Shown here piece by piece: positions 1 through 8,531 of a stretch of DNA of 64,000 bases (its first letter is position 1; each line of letters opens with the position of its first letter). Below the pieces are notes generated by a model. The model saw nothing but the letters and a program-made list of their open reading frames with translations. It searched no databases and was not told the DNA's origin. This DNA comes from an uncultured Rhodospirillaceae bacterium (GTDB lineage Bacteria; Pseudomonadota; Alphaproteobacteria; CAAGCB01; CAG-977): contig URSF01000005.1 of the NCBI GenBank assembly GCA_900550445.1, positions 28,457 through 92,456 on the forward strand, given 5' to 3'. A program made the position numbers and the translations under genes.

Positions 1-26
1 TGTCGGGCTTCTTCCAACCAAGACAT
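1..26 (-). CDS. Start of a gene that runs off the window edge
   Basis: An ATG on the minus strand at 24-26 is preceded by a strong Shine-Dalgarno (GGAGGA at 31-36) and opens a frame reading MSWLEEAR up to the window edge. It starts just after the stop of the small lipoprotein gene and points the same way, so it is probably the next gene of the hydF group. Eight residues are too few to identify it. Confidence 0.5.
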
Positions 27-36
27 ATTTTCCTCC

Positions 37-315
37 TTACGGCGTTAATTCCATGCCGGTATAGTAGCATTCCCGCGTATCAATGTTTCTTGCTTTGATT
101 TCATTCAAAGCCGCTTCACGGATATATTCGTGGCGCCAGTTTTTTGTTCCCTGACACAAATCTTCCAGCGGCGCGCTTGCCGCCCATTCGCGGGCTTCGA
201 CGGGCAGGGCGTAGGCTTTTTCGTAAAAATGGTGTTTTTCCGGCTGTGAGGCGGCGTGCAGATGCATACACCCTGCCGGAATGACAAGCAAAAATAACGA
301 CAGTATTTTTTTCAT
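37..315 (-). CDS. Small putative lipoprotein downstream of hydF
   Basis: The protein has 92 residues. I place the start at the ATG at 313-315, not at an upstream in-frame codon inside hydF, because this ATG overlaps the hydF stop (ATGA) and opens directly into a signal sequence (MKKILSLFLLVIPAGC). The Cys near residue 15 after Ala-Gly suggests lipidation, though the Pro before Ala-Gly makes the lipobox imperfect. The mature part is soluble, with two further Cys. I recognise no family. Translational coupling to hydF implies co-expression but does not establish a role in hydrogenase maturation. Confidence 0.65.
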   Translation of the reverse strand: MKKILSLFLLVIPAGCMHLHAASQPEKHHFYEKAYALPVEAREWAASAPLEDLCQGTKNWRHEYIREAALNEIKARNIDTRECYYTGMELTP

Positions 316-1508
316 GACAGATCTCCGAAAGGAAGGATAACGCGGTCTAAAACCCCCTGCATGGCGGATAAAGCCATACCGAAATTTGTTACGGAAACGC
401 CGCTGCGGACACATTCGTTTAAACGGCGCAACGTTTCCAAACGCGACAGCATGCACCCGCCGCAGTGAATAACCAGATCAAACCGGTTCAGATCCGCCGG
501 GAAATCACTGCCGGCCGCCCATTCAAAATGAATGTTTTTGTTTAATGTTTTTTTGATTAATGCCGGCATTTTTACCCGGGCGATATCATCGTCCTGAACA
601 TGATGAGAACACGCTTCGGCAATCAAAATTTTGCTGTTGTCAGGCAGACTTTGCAGTCGTTTTGCTCCGTCATACAAGATCTTCAAATCTCCCTTATAGC
701 GGGCAAAAAGCGTCGAAAAAGTCGTTAAGGCGATTTCCGGCGGCACAACGGCGGCAACCGGTCGGATTAATTGAGAATCCGTAATGACCAAAGCCGGGGG
801 CGTATTTAAATCGGACAAGATTTTTAAAAATTCCTGATCATTCTGGATAACGTAAGCATAAGCATGTGCGTCCAAAATATCGCGGATAACCTGAACCTGC
901 GGCAGGATCAGGCGGCCTTTCGGGGCGGAAGAGTCAATCGGGGCGATGCAGACGACCGTCTGCCCTTGCGCGATCAGATCTCGGACCAGAGCCGGAGCGT
1001 TTTTTAAATGTTCCGGAACGATTTTTTTGATTTGCGCTTTTAATTCTTCTATGTTGTCGCCGTTTGCGGCGCTGACGCGGATTGACGGGCAGGGCAGAGT
1101 GTTGTCAATGACTGCGGTGGCTTTATCGCTTTTGTTCAGTACCAAAATAAACGGAATTTTCAGATTATTCAGCGTGTCCGCCAGTGATTTTTCATATTCC
1201 CCCATGCCGGTTTCGTCGGTTACCAGCAGGGCGATATCGACTTTATTCATGATTTTTCGCGTCGCGGCCGTTCTTAATTCGCCGACCGTTCCCGTATCGT
1301 CAATGCCCGCGGTGTCAAAAAAAGTGACTGGTCCGACCGGAATCAATTCGTAAATTTTTGACACGGCGTCGGTCGTCGTTCCCGCCATGTCGGATACAAT
1401 GGATACCTGCTGGCCGCACAATGCGTTTAATAAAGACGATTTGCCGACGTTTCGTCTGCCGAATAAACCGATGTTCAGCCGTTCGCCGCGCGGCGCTGTC
1501 TGCGTCAT
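312..1508 (-). CDS. hydF: [FeFe]-hydrogenase maturation GTPase HydF
   Basis: HydF is the scaffold on which the 2Fe subcluster made by HydE and HydG is assembled before transfer to [FeFe]-hydrogenase. The 398-residue length is normal. The N-terminal GTPase domain shows the P-loop GRRNVGKSS (about 17-25), DTAG (G3) and NKSD (G4). The C-terminal part carries the diagnostic cluster ligands: Cys-Ser-His near 299-301 and HCGGC near 346-350, matching CxH-x(45-50)-HCxxC. A good ribosome site (AAGGAG) precedes the ATG. HydE, HydG and the hydrogenase are not in the window, but HydF has no other known job, so the organism very probably makes an [FeFe]-hydrogenase. Confidence 0.95.
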   Translation of the reverse strand: MTQTAPRGERLNIGLFGRRNVGKSSLLNALCGQQVSIVSDMAGTTTDAVSKIYELIPVGPVTFFDTAGIDDTGTVGELRTAATRKIMNKVDIALLVTDETGMGEYEKSLADTLNNLKIPFILVLNKSDKATAVIDNTLPCPSIRVSAANGDNIEELKAQIKKIVPEHLKNAPALVRDLIAQGQTVVCIAPIDSSAPKGRLILPQVQVIRDILDAHAYAYVIQNDQEFLKILSDLNTPPALVITDSQLIRPVAAVVPPEIALTTFSTLFARYKGDLKILYDGAKRLQSLPDNSKILIAEACSHHVQDDDIARVKMPALIKKTLNKNIHFEWAAGSDFPADLNRFDLVIHCGGCMLSRLETLRRLNECVRSGVSVTNFGMALSAMQGVLDRVILPFGDLS

Positions 1509-1625
1509 GGGATACTCCTTTGCAAAAGAATCGTTTTTTTCTTTTATTCTTATACCTTTTTTTAGCTTTTATCTGAAAAAATATTTTCAGATAAATGGTT
1601 CTTTTTTTCTGGGGTATCAACGGAT

Positions 1626-2582
1626 TTGGCCAAAAGAAAAAATATAAAAGTTCTTTGTTTTCCGCTGCTTGCCGCGCTTTTTTTTATTGCGCCGCACAAA
1701 AAAGCCGCGGCAGATTCTTTTTTAAATCCGGCGGATAATTCTTATTCCCTGAAAAAAGTGTTTACCAGGCCTTTGCTGCAAAGCGTGCCGATCCCGCAGG
1801 TCTGGCAGACGGATTCGAAGTCTGAAAAATTCCGTCGCGCCTGGCTGGACGCTTTGACGCCGCAGACGTCGGCCGAACGTCAAATGCGGGCTTTGTCGTG
1901 GCAGCTTTGGGTTCGGGACGGTTTGTACGATTTTAAAAAAACGGCCGAAGATGACCCCGCCGGGGATTGGAGCGCAGTCGCGCGGATTTTAAATGATCTG
2001 GTCCCGATCGTCGAACAGGCGGAGAGTAATGCCGTGTTCGGCTCGGACAGACAGGACGATTTGTATATGCGTTCTCAAATACGGCGGGCCGCAGGAGAAA
2101 CGGACAAGCTGGCCGGCGGATTGTTTGATTTTCAGGCTTTTTTGACTTCGTTGAACGAAACGGCCCGGACGGATATGGAGCTGATGCGGCTGGACGCTTT
2201 GATGCATGCGGCGGATCGTAAAACGGATAAAGTATTTGCCGCAATCGGCCGTTCTTTGCTGTCGGAAAGCGTGTTGAAAAAAGCGCAGGACATTTATTCC
2301 CCTGAAACGCAGCAGATTCAGGGATTAAAGGAAACTGACGACGTTTTGGCGGCTTTGCTGATTAACGATATGATGGATCTGTCAACAGGGGTGGTTATGT
2401 TGTCCGGCGACGATGTGTTTCCGGATCAACCCGTTGAAAAGACAAGACGTTCGTCCTCTTTACTTGACAGAGTTAAAAAAACTGATCAAATTCACAAAGG
2501 CGATCCCGTTTCCCGAAGAAAGGCTTTTTTCAAGCGGTTGGAAAATTTTTTAAAAGGCGATAAGGCTAAGGACGTAAAATGA
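1626..2582 (+). CDS. Exported protein of unknown function, coupled to the TolC-like gene
   Basis: This 318-residue protein begins with an apparent TTG codon; no in-frame ATG or GTG lies near and the ribosome site is weak, so the start is tentative. Residues 1-30 look like a signal peptide (basic start, hydrophobic LLAALFFIA, then AAAD). The mature protein is mostly alpha-helical and charged, with a Lys-rich C-terminus. I recognise no family. Its stop overlaps the ATG of the next gene (ATGA at 2579-2582), so the two are translationally coupled. A periplasmic accessory role to the outer-membrane channel is plausible but is inference from position only. Confidence 0.6.
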   Translation: MAKRKNIKVLCFPLLAALFFIAPHKKAAADSFLNPADNSYSLKKVFTRPLLQSVPIPQVWQTDSKSEKFRRAWLDALTPQTSAERQMRALSWQLWVRDGLYDFKKTAEDDPAGDWSAVARILNDLVPIVEQAESNAVFGSDRQDDLYMRSQIRRAAGETDKLAGGLFDFQAFLTSLNETARTDMELMRLDALMHAADRKTDKVFAAIGRSLLSESVLKKAQDIYSPETQQIQGLKETDDVLAALLINDMMDLSTGVVMLSGDDVFPDQPVEKTRRSSSLLDRVKKTDQIHKGDPVSRRKAFFKRLENFLKGDKAKDVK

Positions 2583-4636
2583 AAAAAAAGTTATCTCACA
2601 CCTTTTTAACGCAAAAAAAAGTCTGGAAAAGAACGTCCTTTTTAACGGCGTCCGCCGCGGCTTTGCTGATTGCCGCCTGTACGGTCAGACCGGAACCGAT
2701 CAGCGACTGGGAACGCGCCGTCCGTGTCGATCAGGATATCCAGGAAATGTTTCAGGATCAGCGTTCAAACAGAATCGCAAAGCCGCTGACCTTATATGAC
2801 GCTATGGCGCGCGCTTTGAAATATAATCTGAACGCGCGTTTGAAAATGATGCAGACGGCTTTGGCCGCAAAGCAGTATAATATAACGTCTTTGGATATGC
2901 TGCCGCAGGTTTCGGCCGGCGCCGGGTATTCCGCCCGCAGCAATTATGAAGCCGTCGTTTCAAAGTCAATGCAAAACGGCGTGATGTCGCCTGACGCCAA
3001 AGCGTACAGCGCAAAAACGCACGGATTTGCCGATGCGCGCATCAGTTGGAATGTGTTGGATTTTGGCGTCAGTTATTATCAGGCAAAGCAGGACGCCAAC
3101 AATATTCTGATTGCCAAAGAACAGCGGCGCAAACAGGTTCAAGCTTTGCTGCAGGACGTTCGGGCGGCTTATTGGCGGGCTTTGGCCGCGGAACGGTTGT
3201 CGCCGCAAATTGATGACTTAATGGAAGAAGCGACTTTCGTTCTGGAAAACCTGCGGGCGATGGAGCAGGAAAAACGGGCTGATTCTTCCGTCCTTCTGAA
3301 TTATCAGATGGGATTGATGGAAACAATGCGCGATTTAAGCGAAATGAAAAAAGAACTGATGCTGTCGCGTGAAACTCTGGCCGGACTGATGAATTTAAAA
3401 CCGGGAACCCGTTATCGGCTGGTCGGAGCCGAAAACGGAAATTTCACCTTGCCTGAAATCAGAGCCGGTCTGGACCGGCTGGAATGGTTGGCATTGATGA
3501 ATCGTCCGGAACTGCGCGCAGAGGACTATAAACTGCAAAACACGCGTCTGGCTGCTAAAAAAGCGTTGTTAAAGCTGTTGCCCGGTTTGAACGTTTCCAT
3601 GTCGGCCAATTATGACAGCGATGATTTCCTGTCAAATAATTCATGGCTGCAGGCTGCTGCCCAGCTGGGCTGGAATTTGTTGAATCCGGCGCGTATGCAG
3701 CAGACTCTGGCTTACGGCGAAGTCAAAGAGGCCGTCGATAATCTGAACCGGCAAGTCATTGCCATGACGGTTCTGACGCAGACGCATATCGGTTGGGGAC
3801 GTTATCAGGGGGCAAAGGAAACTTACCAGCTCAGCGTTGAAATTTCGGACGTGGCGCAAAAATTGGCGCAGCAAGCTTCTGAAAACACGAAAACAGACGT
3901 TTTGGCCGAAGCGGAAAAAATTTCTTCCGCAGCCAGAGCTTTGTTCGCCCAGTTAAGAACGGCAATGAATTTTGCCGAACTGCAGGACGCGACGGGATCT
4001 GTTTTTGTCACTTTGGGGCTGGATCCGCTGCCTGAAGATTTTGCGTCCAACGATCTGGGAACGATTTCCAGAGCTTTGGAACGCGTGATGACGGCTTGGG
4101 ATATGGGGCGGTTTACAAACGAAGATTATCCGCGTCTGCCGCCGGTTCCGATGCACCGTCCGCCGGTTTATATCAATGCTAAACTGCCGATGCAGAAAGT
4201 CACCGAAGACAACCGCTTTATCATGACGATTCCGCCGACGACGTTCGCCGAAGCCGATCTGGGACATCAGGTCAGTTATACGGCAACGATGCGCGACGGA
4301 AAACCGCTGTTGCCGTGGCTGTTCTTTGATTCTAAGACGATTACGCTGTCCGGCAAGCCGCCCGCCACATCGGAAGGGATTTATGAAATCAAAGTTACTG
4401 CCCGTAATCGCAGAAAGATGAGTGCGTATATCTTTATTACCGTACAGGTTATGCGCGGCTATAAAACGATTTTGGATATCCGAGGGGCCGAACCGGATTC
4501 GCGGGTAACGGTCATTCAGCGCTGCGACGGTTCCGAAGAATGTAAAGATTATCAAAACGTCCGGCAGATTGACATGTTCCCGGAACGGGTCAGCGTCGCG
4601 CCTTTGCCTATGCCGAAAAAAGAAAAGAAAAAATAA
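2579..4636 (+). CDS. TolC-family outer-membrane lipoprotein with C-terminal Ig/cadherin-like domain
   Basis: This 685-residue protein carries a signal peptide ending in a lipobox (LIAAC, Cys34), as in CusC/NodT-type outer-membrane factors. Residues about 65-510 show the two-fold repeated long helices of the TolC/OEP family, for example LTLYDAMARALKYNLNARL near the start of the first repeat and a region like LEWLALMNRPELRAEDYKL opening the second. Normal members end near residue 450-480. Here about 180 more residues follow, and residues about 540-627 fit the dystroglycan-type cadherin-like (CADG/He_PIG) pattern: DG, LPWLFFD, SGKPP, GIYEIKVTA. No ABC or membrane-fusion partner is nearby, so the transported substrate is unknown. 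Confidence 0.85.
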   Translation: MKKKLSHTFLTQKKVWKRTSFLTASAAALLIAACTVRPEPISDWERAVRVDQDIQEMFQDQRSNRIAKPLTLYDAMARALKYNLNARLKMMQTALAAKQYNITSLDMLPQVSAGAGYSARSNYEAVVSKSMQNGVMSPDAKAYSAKTHGFADARISWNVLDFGVSYYQAKQDANNILIAKEQRRKQVQALLQDVRAAYWRALAAERLSPQIDDLMEEATFVLENLRAMEQEKRADSSVLLNYQMGLMETMRDLSEMKKELMLSRETLAGLMNLKPGTRYRLVGAENGNFTLPEIRAGLDRLEWLALMNRPELRAEDYKLQNTRLAAKKALLKLLPGLNVSMSANYDSDDFLSNNSWLQAAAQLGWNLLNPARMQQTLAYGEVKEAVDNLNRQVIAMTVLTQTHIGWGRYQGAKETYQLSVEISDVAQKLAQQASENTKTDVLAEAEKISSAARALFAQLRTAMNFAELQDATGSVFVTLGLDPLPEDFASNDLGTISRALERVMTAWDMGRFTNEDYPRLPPVPMHRPPVYINAKLPMQKVTEDNRFIMTIPPTTFAEADLGHQVSYTATMRDGKPLLPWLFFDSKTITLSGKPPATSEGIYEIKVTARNRRKMSAYIFITVQVMRGYKTILDIRGAEPDSRVTVIQRCDGSEECKDYQNVRQIDMFPERVSVAPLPMPKKEKKK

Positions 4637-4640
4637 AATA

Positions 4641-4665
4641 AAAGCCCCTGAAAAGGGGCTTTTTA
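4641..4665 (+). terminator. Rho-independent terminator after the TolC-like gene
   Basis: An AAGCCCC / GGGGCTT stem with a 6-base loop is followed by a T run, a few bases after the stop codon of the TolC-like gene. Confidence 0.85.
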
Positions 4666-4696
4666 AGTAAAAGTTTTTCTGCGGAGAAATTTTTCT

Positions 4697-5389
4697 TTAA
4701 CGGCCTTTCGCCGTTTTTAATTTGGCAATGTCGGCAACGCTGATTGTCTTGCTGCCGTTGCTGCGTTGGTCGACCGTCTGGTATGACCGCGGGCCGACGA
4801 TCAGCAGTTCCGCTTTGACTGATTTCGGATTTTGTTTATACATTTCGTATTCTTTGGCTGACAGCGGCATGGCAATATAATAAGTCAGTTTTGTTCCCGG
4901 CTGTTCGGGCAGGGGGCCGTTGCGTTCTTCCATCGCCGCGTGCACATTGGCGTGAATGTCGCGCCCCGTCGCGTTGGGCAGAGGCATCATACAGCGCCAG
5001 TCATGTATGGAAGTTAATTTTTCATCGCCGAATTGAACGGCTCCGTCCTTAAAAGAACCGCTGATCGCGCGGGGAAACAAATGATGATAATTATAACCAC
5101 CGGGGGTTCTGCCTTTGCCGATGATTGCGATGGATCTGTCGTCCAGGCCGGCCTGACGCAAACGGGAAATGCCTTCTTCATTCGGCGTTCCGTCGGGGTT
5201 ATGGACGGTATCTTTTAACAACTGTTCGCGCAGCTGTTTGTATTCCTCGTAAACGGCTCTGTTTTCCTGAACGGACAAACGAATGCCTTTAACGGGAACC
5301 CATTTGAATACGACTTCCTGATTTTGGGCGTTGTTGTTTTGAAAAGGTCTGTTGCCTTTACCTTTACGTTTTGCGTGAATGTATTCCAT
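4697..5389 (-). CDS. Possible HNH/AHH-type nuclease-fold protein
   Basis: The protein has 230 residues. I start it at the ATG at 5387-5389 (MEYIHAKRKGKG), which has GGGGA upstream; a longer frame upstream lacks a ribosome site. The N-terminus is very basic. Around residues 97-103 is GYNYHHLFPRA, and about 45 residues later GRDIHANVH. A His-His pair followed by a hydrophobic 'LP' segment and a spaced His-x-x-x-His resembles the AHH/WHH subgroup of HNH nucleases. There is no signal peptide, toxin-delivery domain or immunity gene beside it. The family call is inference; a basic nucleic-acid-binding protein with unrelated fold is the alternative. Confidence 0.45.
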   Translation of the reverse strand: MEYIHAKRKGKGNRPFQNNNAQNQEVVFKWVPVKGIRLSVQENRAVYEEYKQLREQLLKDTVHNPDGTPNEEGISRLRQAGLDDRSIAIIGKGRTPGGYNYHHLFPRAISGSFKDGAVQFGDEKLTSIHDWRCMMPLPNATGRDIHANVHAAMEERNGPLPEQPGTKLTYYIAMPLSAKEYEMYKQNPKSVKAELLIVGPRSYQTVDQRSNGSKTISVADIAKLKTAKGR

Positions 5390-5490
5390 TATTTTTCCCC
5401 CATGCGGACAATAATAAGCAGTATGAAGCAAAAACAGATTTTGTCTAGAAAAAAATCCTTATAAGAAAAGATTTTTTTGATAAATAGACA

Positions 5491-5519
5491 AAAAAAGACC
5501 GGTCGAAAGGCCGGTCTTT
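5491..5519 (-). terminator. Terminator of the pnt operon
   Basis: On the minus strand an AAAGACCGGCC / GGTCTTT hairpin with a short loop is followed by seven T, four bases after the pntB stop. Confidence 0.85.
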
Positions 5520-5523
5520 GCAT

Positions 5524-6918
5524 CTATTCTTTTAAACAGCGGTTGACTTCTTCGGTTACTTTTTTTGCGTCTCCCAGAAGCATCATCGTATTCGGGGCGT
5601 AAAAGACCGGGTTGTCTATGCCGGCGTAACCGAAGCCTTTTAAAGAACGTTTAACGACAATAATATGTCGCGCCTTTTCCACGTCCAGAACGGGCATGCC
5701 GAAAATCGGGCTGGCGGAATCCGTTTTTGCCAGAGGATTCGTTACATCGTTAGCGCCGATAATATAAACGACGTCCGTGTCGGCAAAGGCGGAATTAATG
5801 TCTTCCAGTTCAAAAACGTCTTCATAGGGAATTTTTGCTTCGGCCAGCAGGACGTTCATGTGTCCCGGCATGCGGCCGGCAACGGGGTGAATGGCATATT
5901 TAACGTCTATGCCGTCTTTTTTCAGCAAAGCCGCCATTTCTTCCAAAGCGAACTGCGACTGCGCGACGGCCATGCCGTATCCCGGCACAATAATGACCTT
6001 CTGCGCGTTTTTCAAAAGGACGGCCGCGTCTTCCGCCGAACCGAGGTTAGCCGTTTTTTCATCGGCAAAGCTTTCTTGTCCCGAACCGCTTGATCCCGAT
6101 CCGCCGAACAACACGTTGAAAATCGACCGGTTCATCGCTTTGCACATAATGTAGGACAGGATCGCCCCCGACGATCCGACCAGAGCTCCCGTAATTACCA
6201 GCAGGCTGTTTCTTAGCGTAAAGCCGATACCCGCCGCCGCCCAGCCGGAATAGGAGTTCAGCATGGAAATAACAACCGGCATATCCGCGCCGCCGACCGG
6301 CAAAATCAATAAAAAGCCCAGAACAAAAGACAAAATCGTTAATGTAAAAAACGACAGTCCGGACTCTGTTTTTGTAAAATGAACCACCAGAATGATAAGA
6401 ACGGCCGCCAGCAGAGCATTTAGCAAAGTCTGCCCTTTAAAGCGCAGCGGTCTGCCCGATAAAATTCCCTGCAGTTTGGCAAAGGCAATAACCGACCCTG
6501 AAAAAGTGACCGCCCCGATTGCGACGCCTAAAGACATTTCGATCAAACTGGATACGGCGATATGCCCCGGCGATCCGATGCCGTACGCCGCCGGGGATAA
6601 AAAGGACGCCCAGGCGACAAACACGGCCGCCAGTCCGACGAGGCTGTGAAACGCCGCAACCAGCTGGGGCAGGGCGGTCATGGCGATGCGTTTCGCGATC
6701 AACAATCCGATTACCGCGCCGGCGGCTATGGCGGCGATAATAAATCCGTAAGACGAAACGTCCGGCAGAGATAAAGTCGCCGCAACGGCAATGATCATGC
6801 CGCAGATACCCAATATATTTCCTTTTATGGCCGTTTTGGGCGAAGACAATCCGCGTAAAGAAAGAATAAAGCAGACGGCCGATATCAGATAAAGAAGTGC
6901 GCTGTTTGTTGCTGTCAT
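5524..6918 (-). CDS. pntB: NAD(P) transhydrogenase subunit beta
   Basis: PntB is the membrane and NADP(H)-binding subunit of the proton-translocating transhydrogenase. At 464 residues it has the usual length. Residues 1-260 contain about nine hydrophobic helices. The C-terminal domain III shows the NADP-binding pattern: PGYGMAVAQSQ near 310, HPVAGRMPGHMNVLLAEA near 343, and IGANDVTNP near 387. It is the last gene of a three-gene group pntAA-pntAB-pntB. In an organism that makes reduced ferredoxin and NADH by fermentation, it would supply NADPH at the expense of the proton gradient (inference). Confidence 0.97.
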   Translation of the reverse strand: MTATNSALLYLISAVCFILSLRGLSSPKTAIKGNILGICGMIIAVAATLSLPDVSSYGFIIAAIAAGAVIGLLIAKRIAMTALPQLVAAFHSLVGLAAVFVAWASFLSPAAYGIGSPGHIAVSSLIEMSLGVAIGAVTFSGSVIAFAKLQGILSGRPLRFKGQTLLNALLAAVLIILVVHFTKTESGLSFFTLTILSFVLGFLLILPVGGADMPVVISMLNSYSGWAAAGIGFTLRNSLLVITGALVGSSGAILSYIMCKAMNRSIFNVLFGGSGSSGSGQESFADEKTANLGSAEDAAVLLKNAQKVIIVPGYGMAVAQSQFALEEMAALLKKDGIDVKYAIHPVAGRMPGHMNVLLAEAKIPYEDVFELEDINSAFADTDVVYIIGANDVTNPLAKTDSASPIFGMPVLDVEKARHIIVVKRSLKGFGYAGIDNPVFYAPNTMMLLGDAKKVTEEVNRCLKE

Positions 6919-6922
6919 GGAC

Positions 6923-7366
6923 TTATCCTTTCTTCTTTTTAAACAAAGAAAGCATTCTTTCCGTTACGGCAAAGCCGCCGAATATATTGATTGAAGCCAG
7001 TAAAACCGCCAGAAATCCCAAAAATTTAGCGGCGGAAAAACCGTCCGGTCCGGCCGCGATCAGCGCGCCGACGATAATGACCGAAGAAATCGCGTTTGTA
7101 ACGGACATTAACGGCGAATGCAGTGCCGGCGTGACTTTCCAAATAATGTAATAACCGACGAAACAGGCCAGAATAAAAACAGTCAGCAGAAAAACAAAAT
7201 CATTGCCGTCGGACGGCGCCGCGGCCAATACCTGTTCGGTTAAATCGCGCAGGTGTACGCGGGCGTTTTCCAGCTGCCGCGTCGCTTGCGTCACGCTTTG
7301 CGCAACAGAATTCAGCTCGTCTGAAAGTTGTTCTGATAAAATAACGGCTTTGTCAGACATCATCAT
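6923..7366 (-). CDS. pntAB: NAD(P) transhydrogenase subunit alpha part 2 (membrane part)
   Basis: This 147-residue protein corresponds to the membrane C-terminal half of E. coli PntA, which is a separate gene in alphaproteobacteria such as Rhodospirillum rubrum. Three hydrophobic helices are visible (FVFLLTVFILACFVGYYIIW, then SVIIVGALIAAG and FLGFLAVLLASINIFGGF), preceded by a predicted coiled coil of about 50 residues. Three ATG codons occur together at the start; AGGAG lies just upstream. The start overlaps the end of pntAA by 14 bases and pntB follows after 4 bases. Confidence 0.93.
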   Translation of the reverse strand: MMMSDKAVILSEQLSDELNSVAQSVTQATRQLENARVHLRDLTEQVLAAAPSDGNDFVFLLTVFILACFVGYYIIWKVTPALHSPLMSVTNAISSVIIVGALIAAGPDGFSAAKFLGFLAVLLASINIFGGFAVTERMLSLFKKKKG

Positions 7367-8480
7367 TCTCCTTTAATAAAACTTCCCCGTTCCGGGCAAC
7401 GCAGGACGCGCGGTAAATTTCATCGTCAAAGTCGATTTTCAGTTTAAGAGTTTCTTTATCAATCAGCGGTACAATAAAATTATACAGATTTTTGGCAAAC
7501 AGAGGACTGGCCGAAGCGCTGAGTCTGGAGGCGGCGTTTGACTGCCCTAAAACCGTTATGCCGTAAAGGTTTTCCGTTTTTCCATAAAGTGTTCCGTAAC
7601 AGTTTCCACCTTGTTCGGCGGCCAAGTCAAAAACGACGCTTCCTTCTTTCATGGATTGCAGCATGTCCCGTGTTATCAGAAGCGGAGCTTTTTTTCCGGG
7701 GATCAAGGCGGTCGTGATCACAATATCCGTTTTCGGCAATATATCGGCCAGAGCTTTTTCCTGATTTTTTTTCGACTGTTCGTCAAGCTCTTTGGCGTAA
7801 CCTCCGGTTGTTTCCGTTTGTTTGATTTGTTCGATTTCCAGAAAATTCGCCCCCAGTGATTCGACCTGTTCTTTTACGGCGGGGCGGACGTCAAAAGCCG
7901 TGACGACGGCCCCCAGACGTTTGGCCGTTGCGATGGCTTGCAGACCGGCGACGCCCGCACCCAAAACCAACACCTGCGCCGGCGAAATCATACCCGCCGC
8001 CGTCATCATCATCGGTACGGCGCGTTTGTAAGCGTCAACGGCGTCTATAACCGCTTTGTATCCGGCCAGATTGCTTTGGGACGACAAAACGTCCATGTTC
8101 TGCGCGCGTGAAATGCGAGGCAGCAGTTCCATTGCAAAACAGGTCAATTCAGCTTTTGCAACGGCTTTTAAAGTTTCGGAATCCGTCCGCGCGTTCATCA
8201 GGCAGACCAGACAGGCTCCTTTGGGCAGAGATTTAATTTCCTCTGCCGACGGCGGCTGTATTTTTAATATAACGTCCGCTTTTTCTGTTGTCGTATGAAA
8301 ATCGGCGGCCGTTTCGGCGCCGGCCGTCAGAAATTGGTCGTCTGAAATGTCAGACGCGACCCCGGCGCCTGTCTGAACGACAACGGATATTCCTTCCCGT
8401 GTCAGTTTCTTTACTGTTTCGGGCGACGCGGCAACGCGAAATTCGCCGTCTGCGGATTCTTTGGGAATAGCAATTTTCAT
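7353..8480 (-). CDS. pntAA: NAD(P) transhydrogenase subunit alpha part 1 (NAD-binding)
   Basis: This 375-residue soluble subunit binds NAD(H). It shows the alanine dehydrogenase/PntA fold: MKIAIPKES at the start, MMMTAAGMISPAQ near 158, the Rossmann glycine motif VLGAGVAGLQAIATAKRLGA near 171-190, and FDVRPAVKEQVESLGA after it. RDMLQSMKEGSVVFDLAAEQGGN lies in the C-terminal half. It is the first gene of the pnt operon, with the split alpha subunit typical of alphaproteobacteria. Confidence 0.96.
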   Translation of the reverse strand: MKIAIPKESADGEFRVAASPETVKKLTREGISVVVQTGAGVASDISDDQFLTAGAETAADFHTTTEKADVILKIQPPSAEEIKSLPKGACLVCLMNARTDSETLKAVAKAELTCFAMELLPRISRAQNMDVLSSQSNLAGYKAVIDAVDAYKRAVPMMMTAAGMISPAQVLVLGAGVAGLQAIATAKRLGAVVTAFDVRPAVKEQVESLGANFLEIEQIKQTETTGGYAKELDEQSKKNQEKALADILPKTDIVITTALIPGKKAPLLITRDMLQSMKEGSVVFDLAAEQGGNCYGTLYGKTENLYGITVLGQSNAASRLSASASPLFAKNLYNFIVPLIDKETLKLKIDFDDEIYRASCVARNGEVLLKENDDV

Positions 8481-8531
8481 AGAAGGCCGTCTCCTTTAAC
8501 CGAATAACGAGGCGGTACTTCTGTACCTGAT

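Noticed and set aside
3953..4555. A 200-codon frame antisense to the TolC-like gene
   Set aside because: Arg/His-rich translation without motifs, opposite a clear coding gene.
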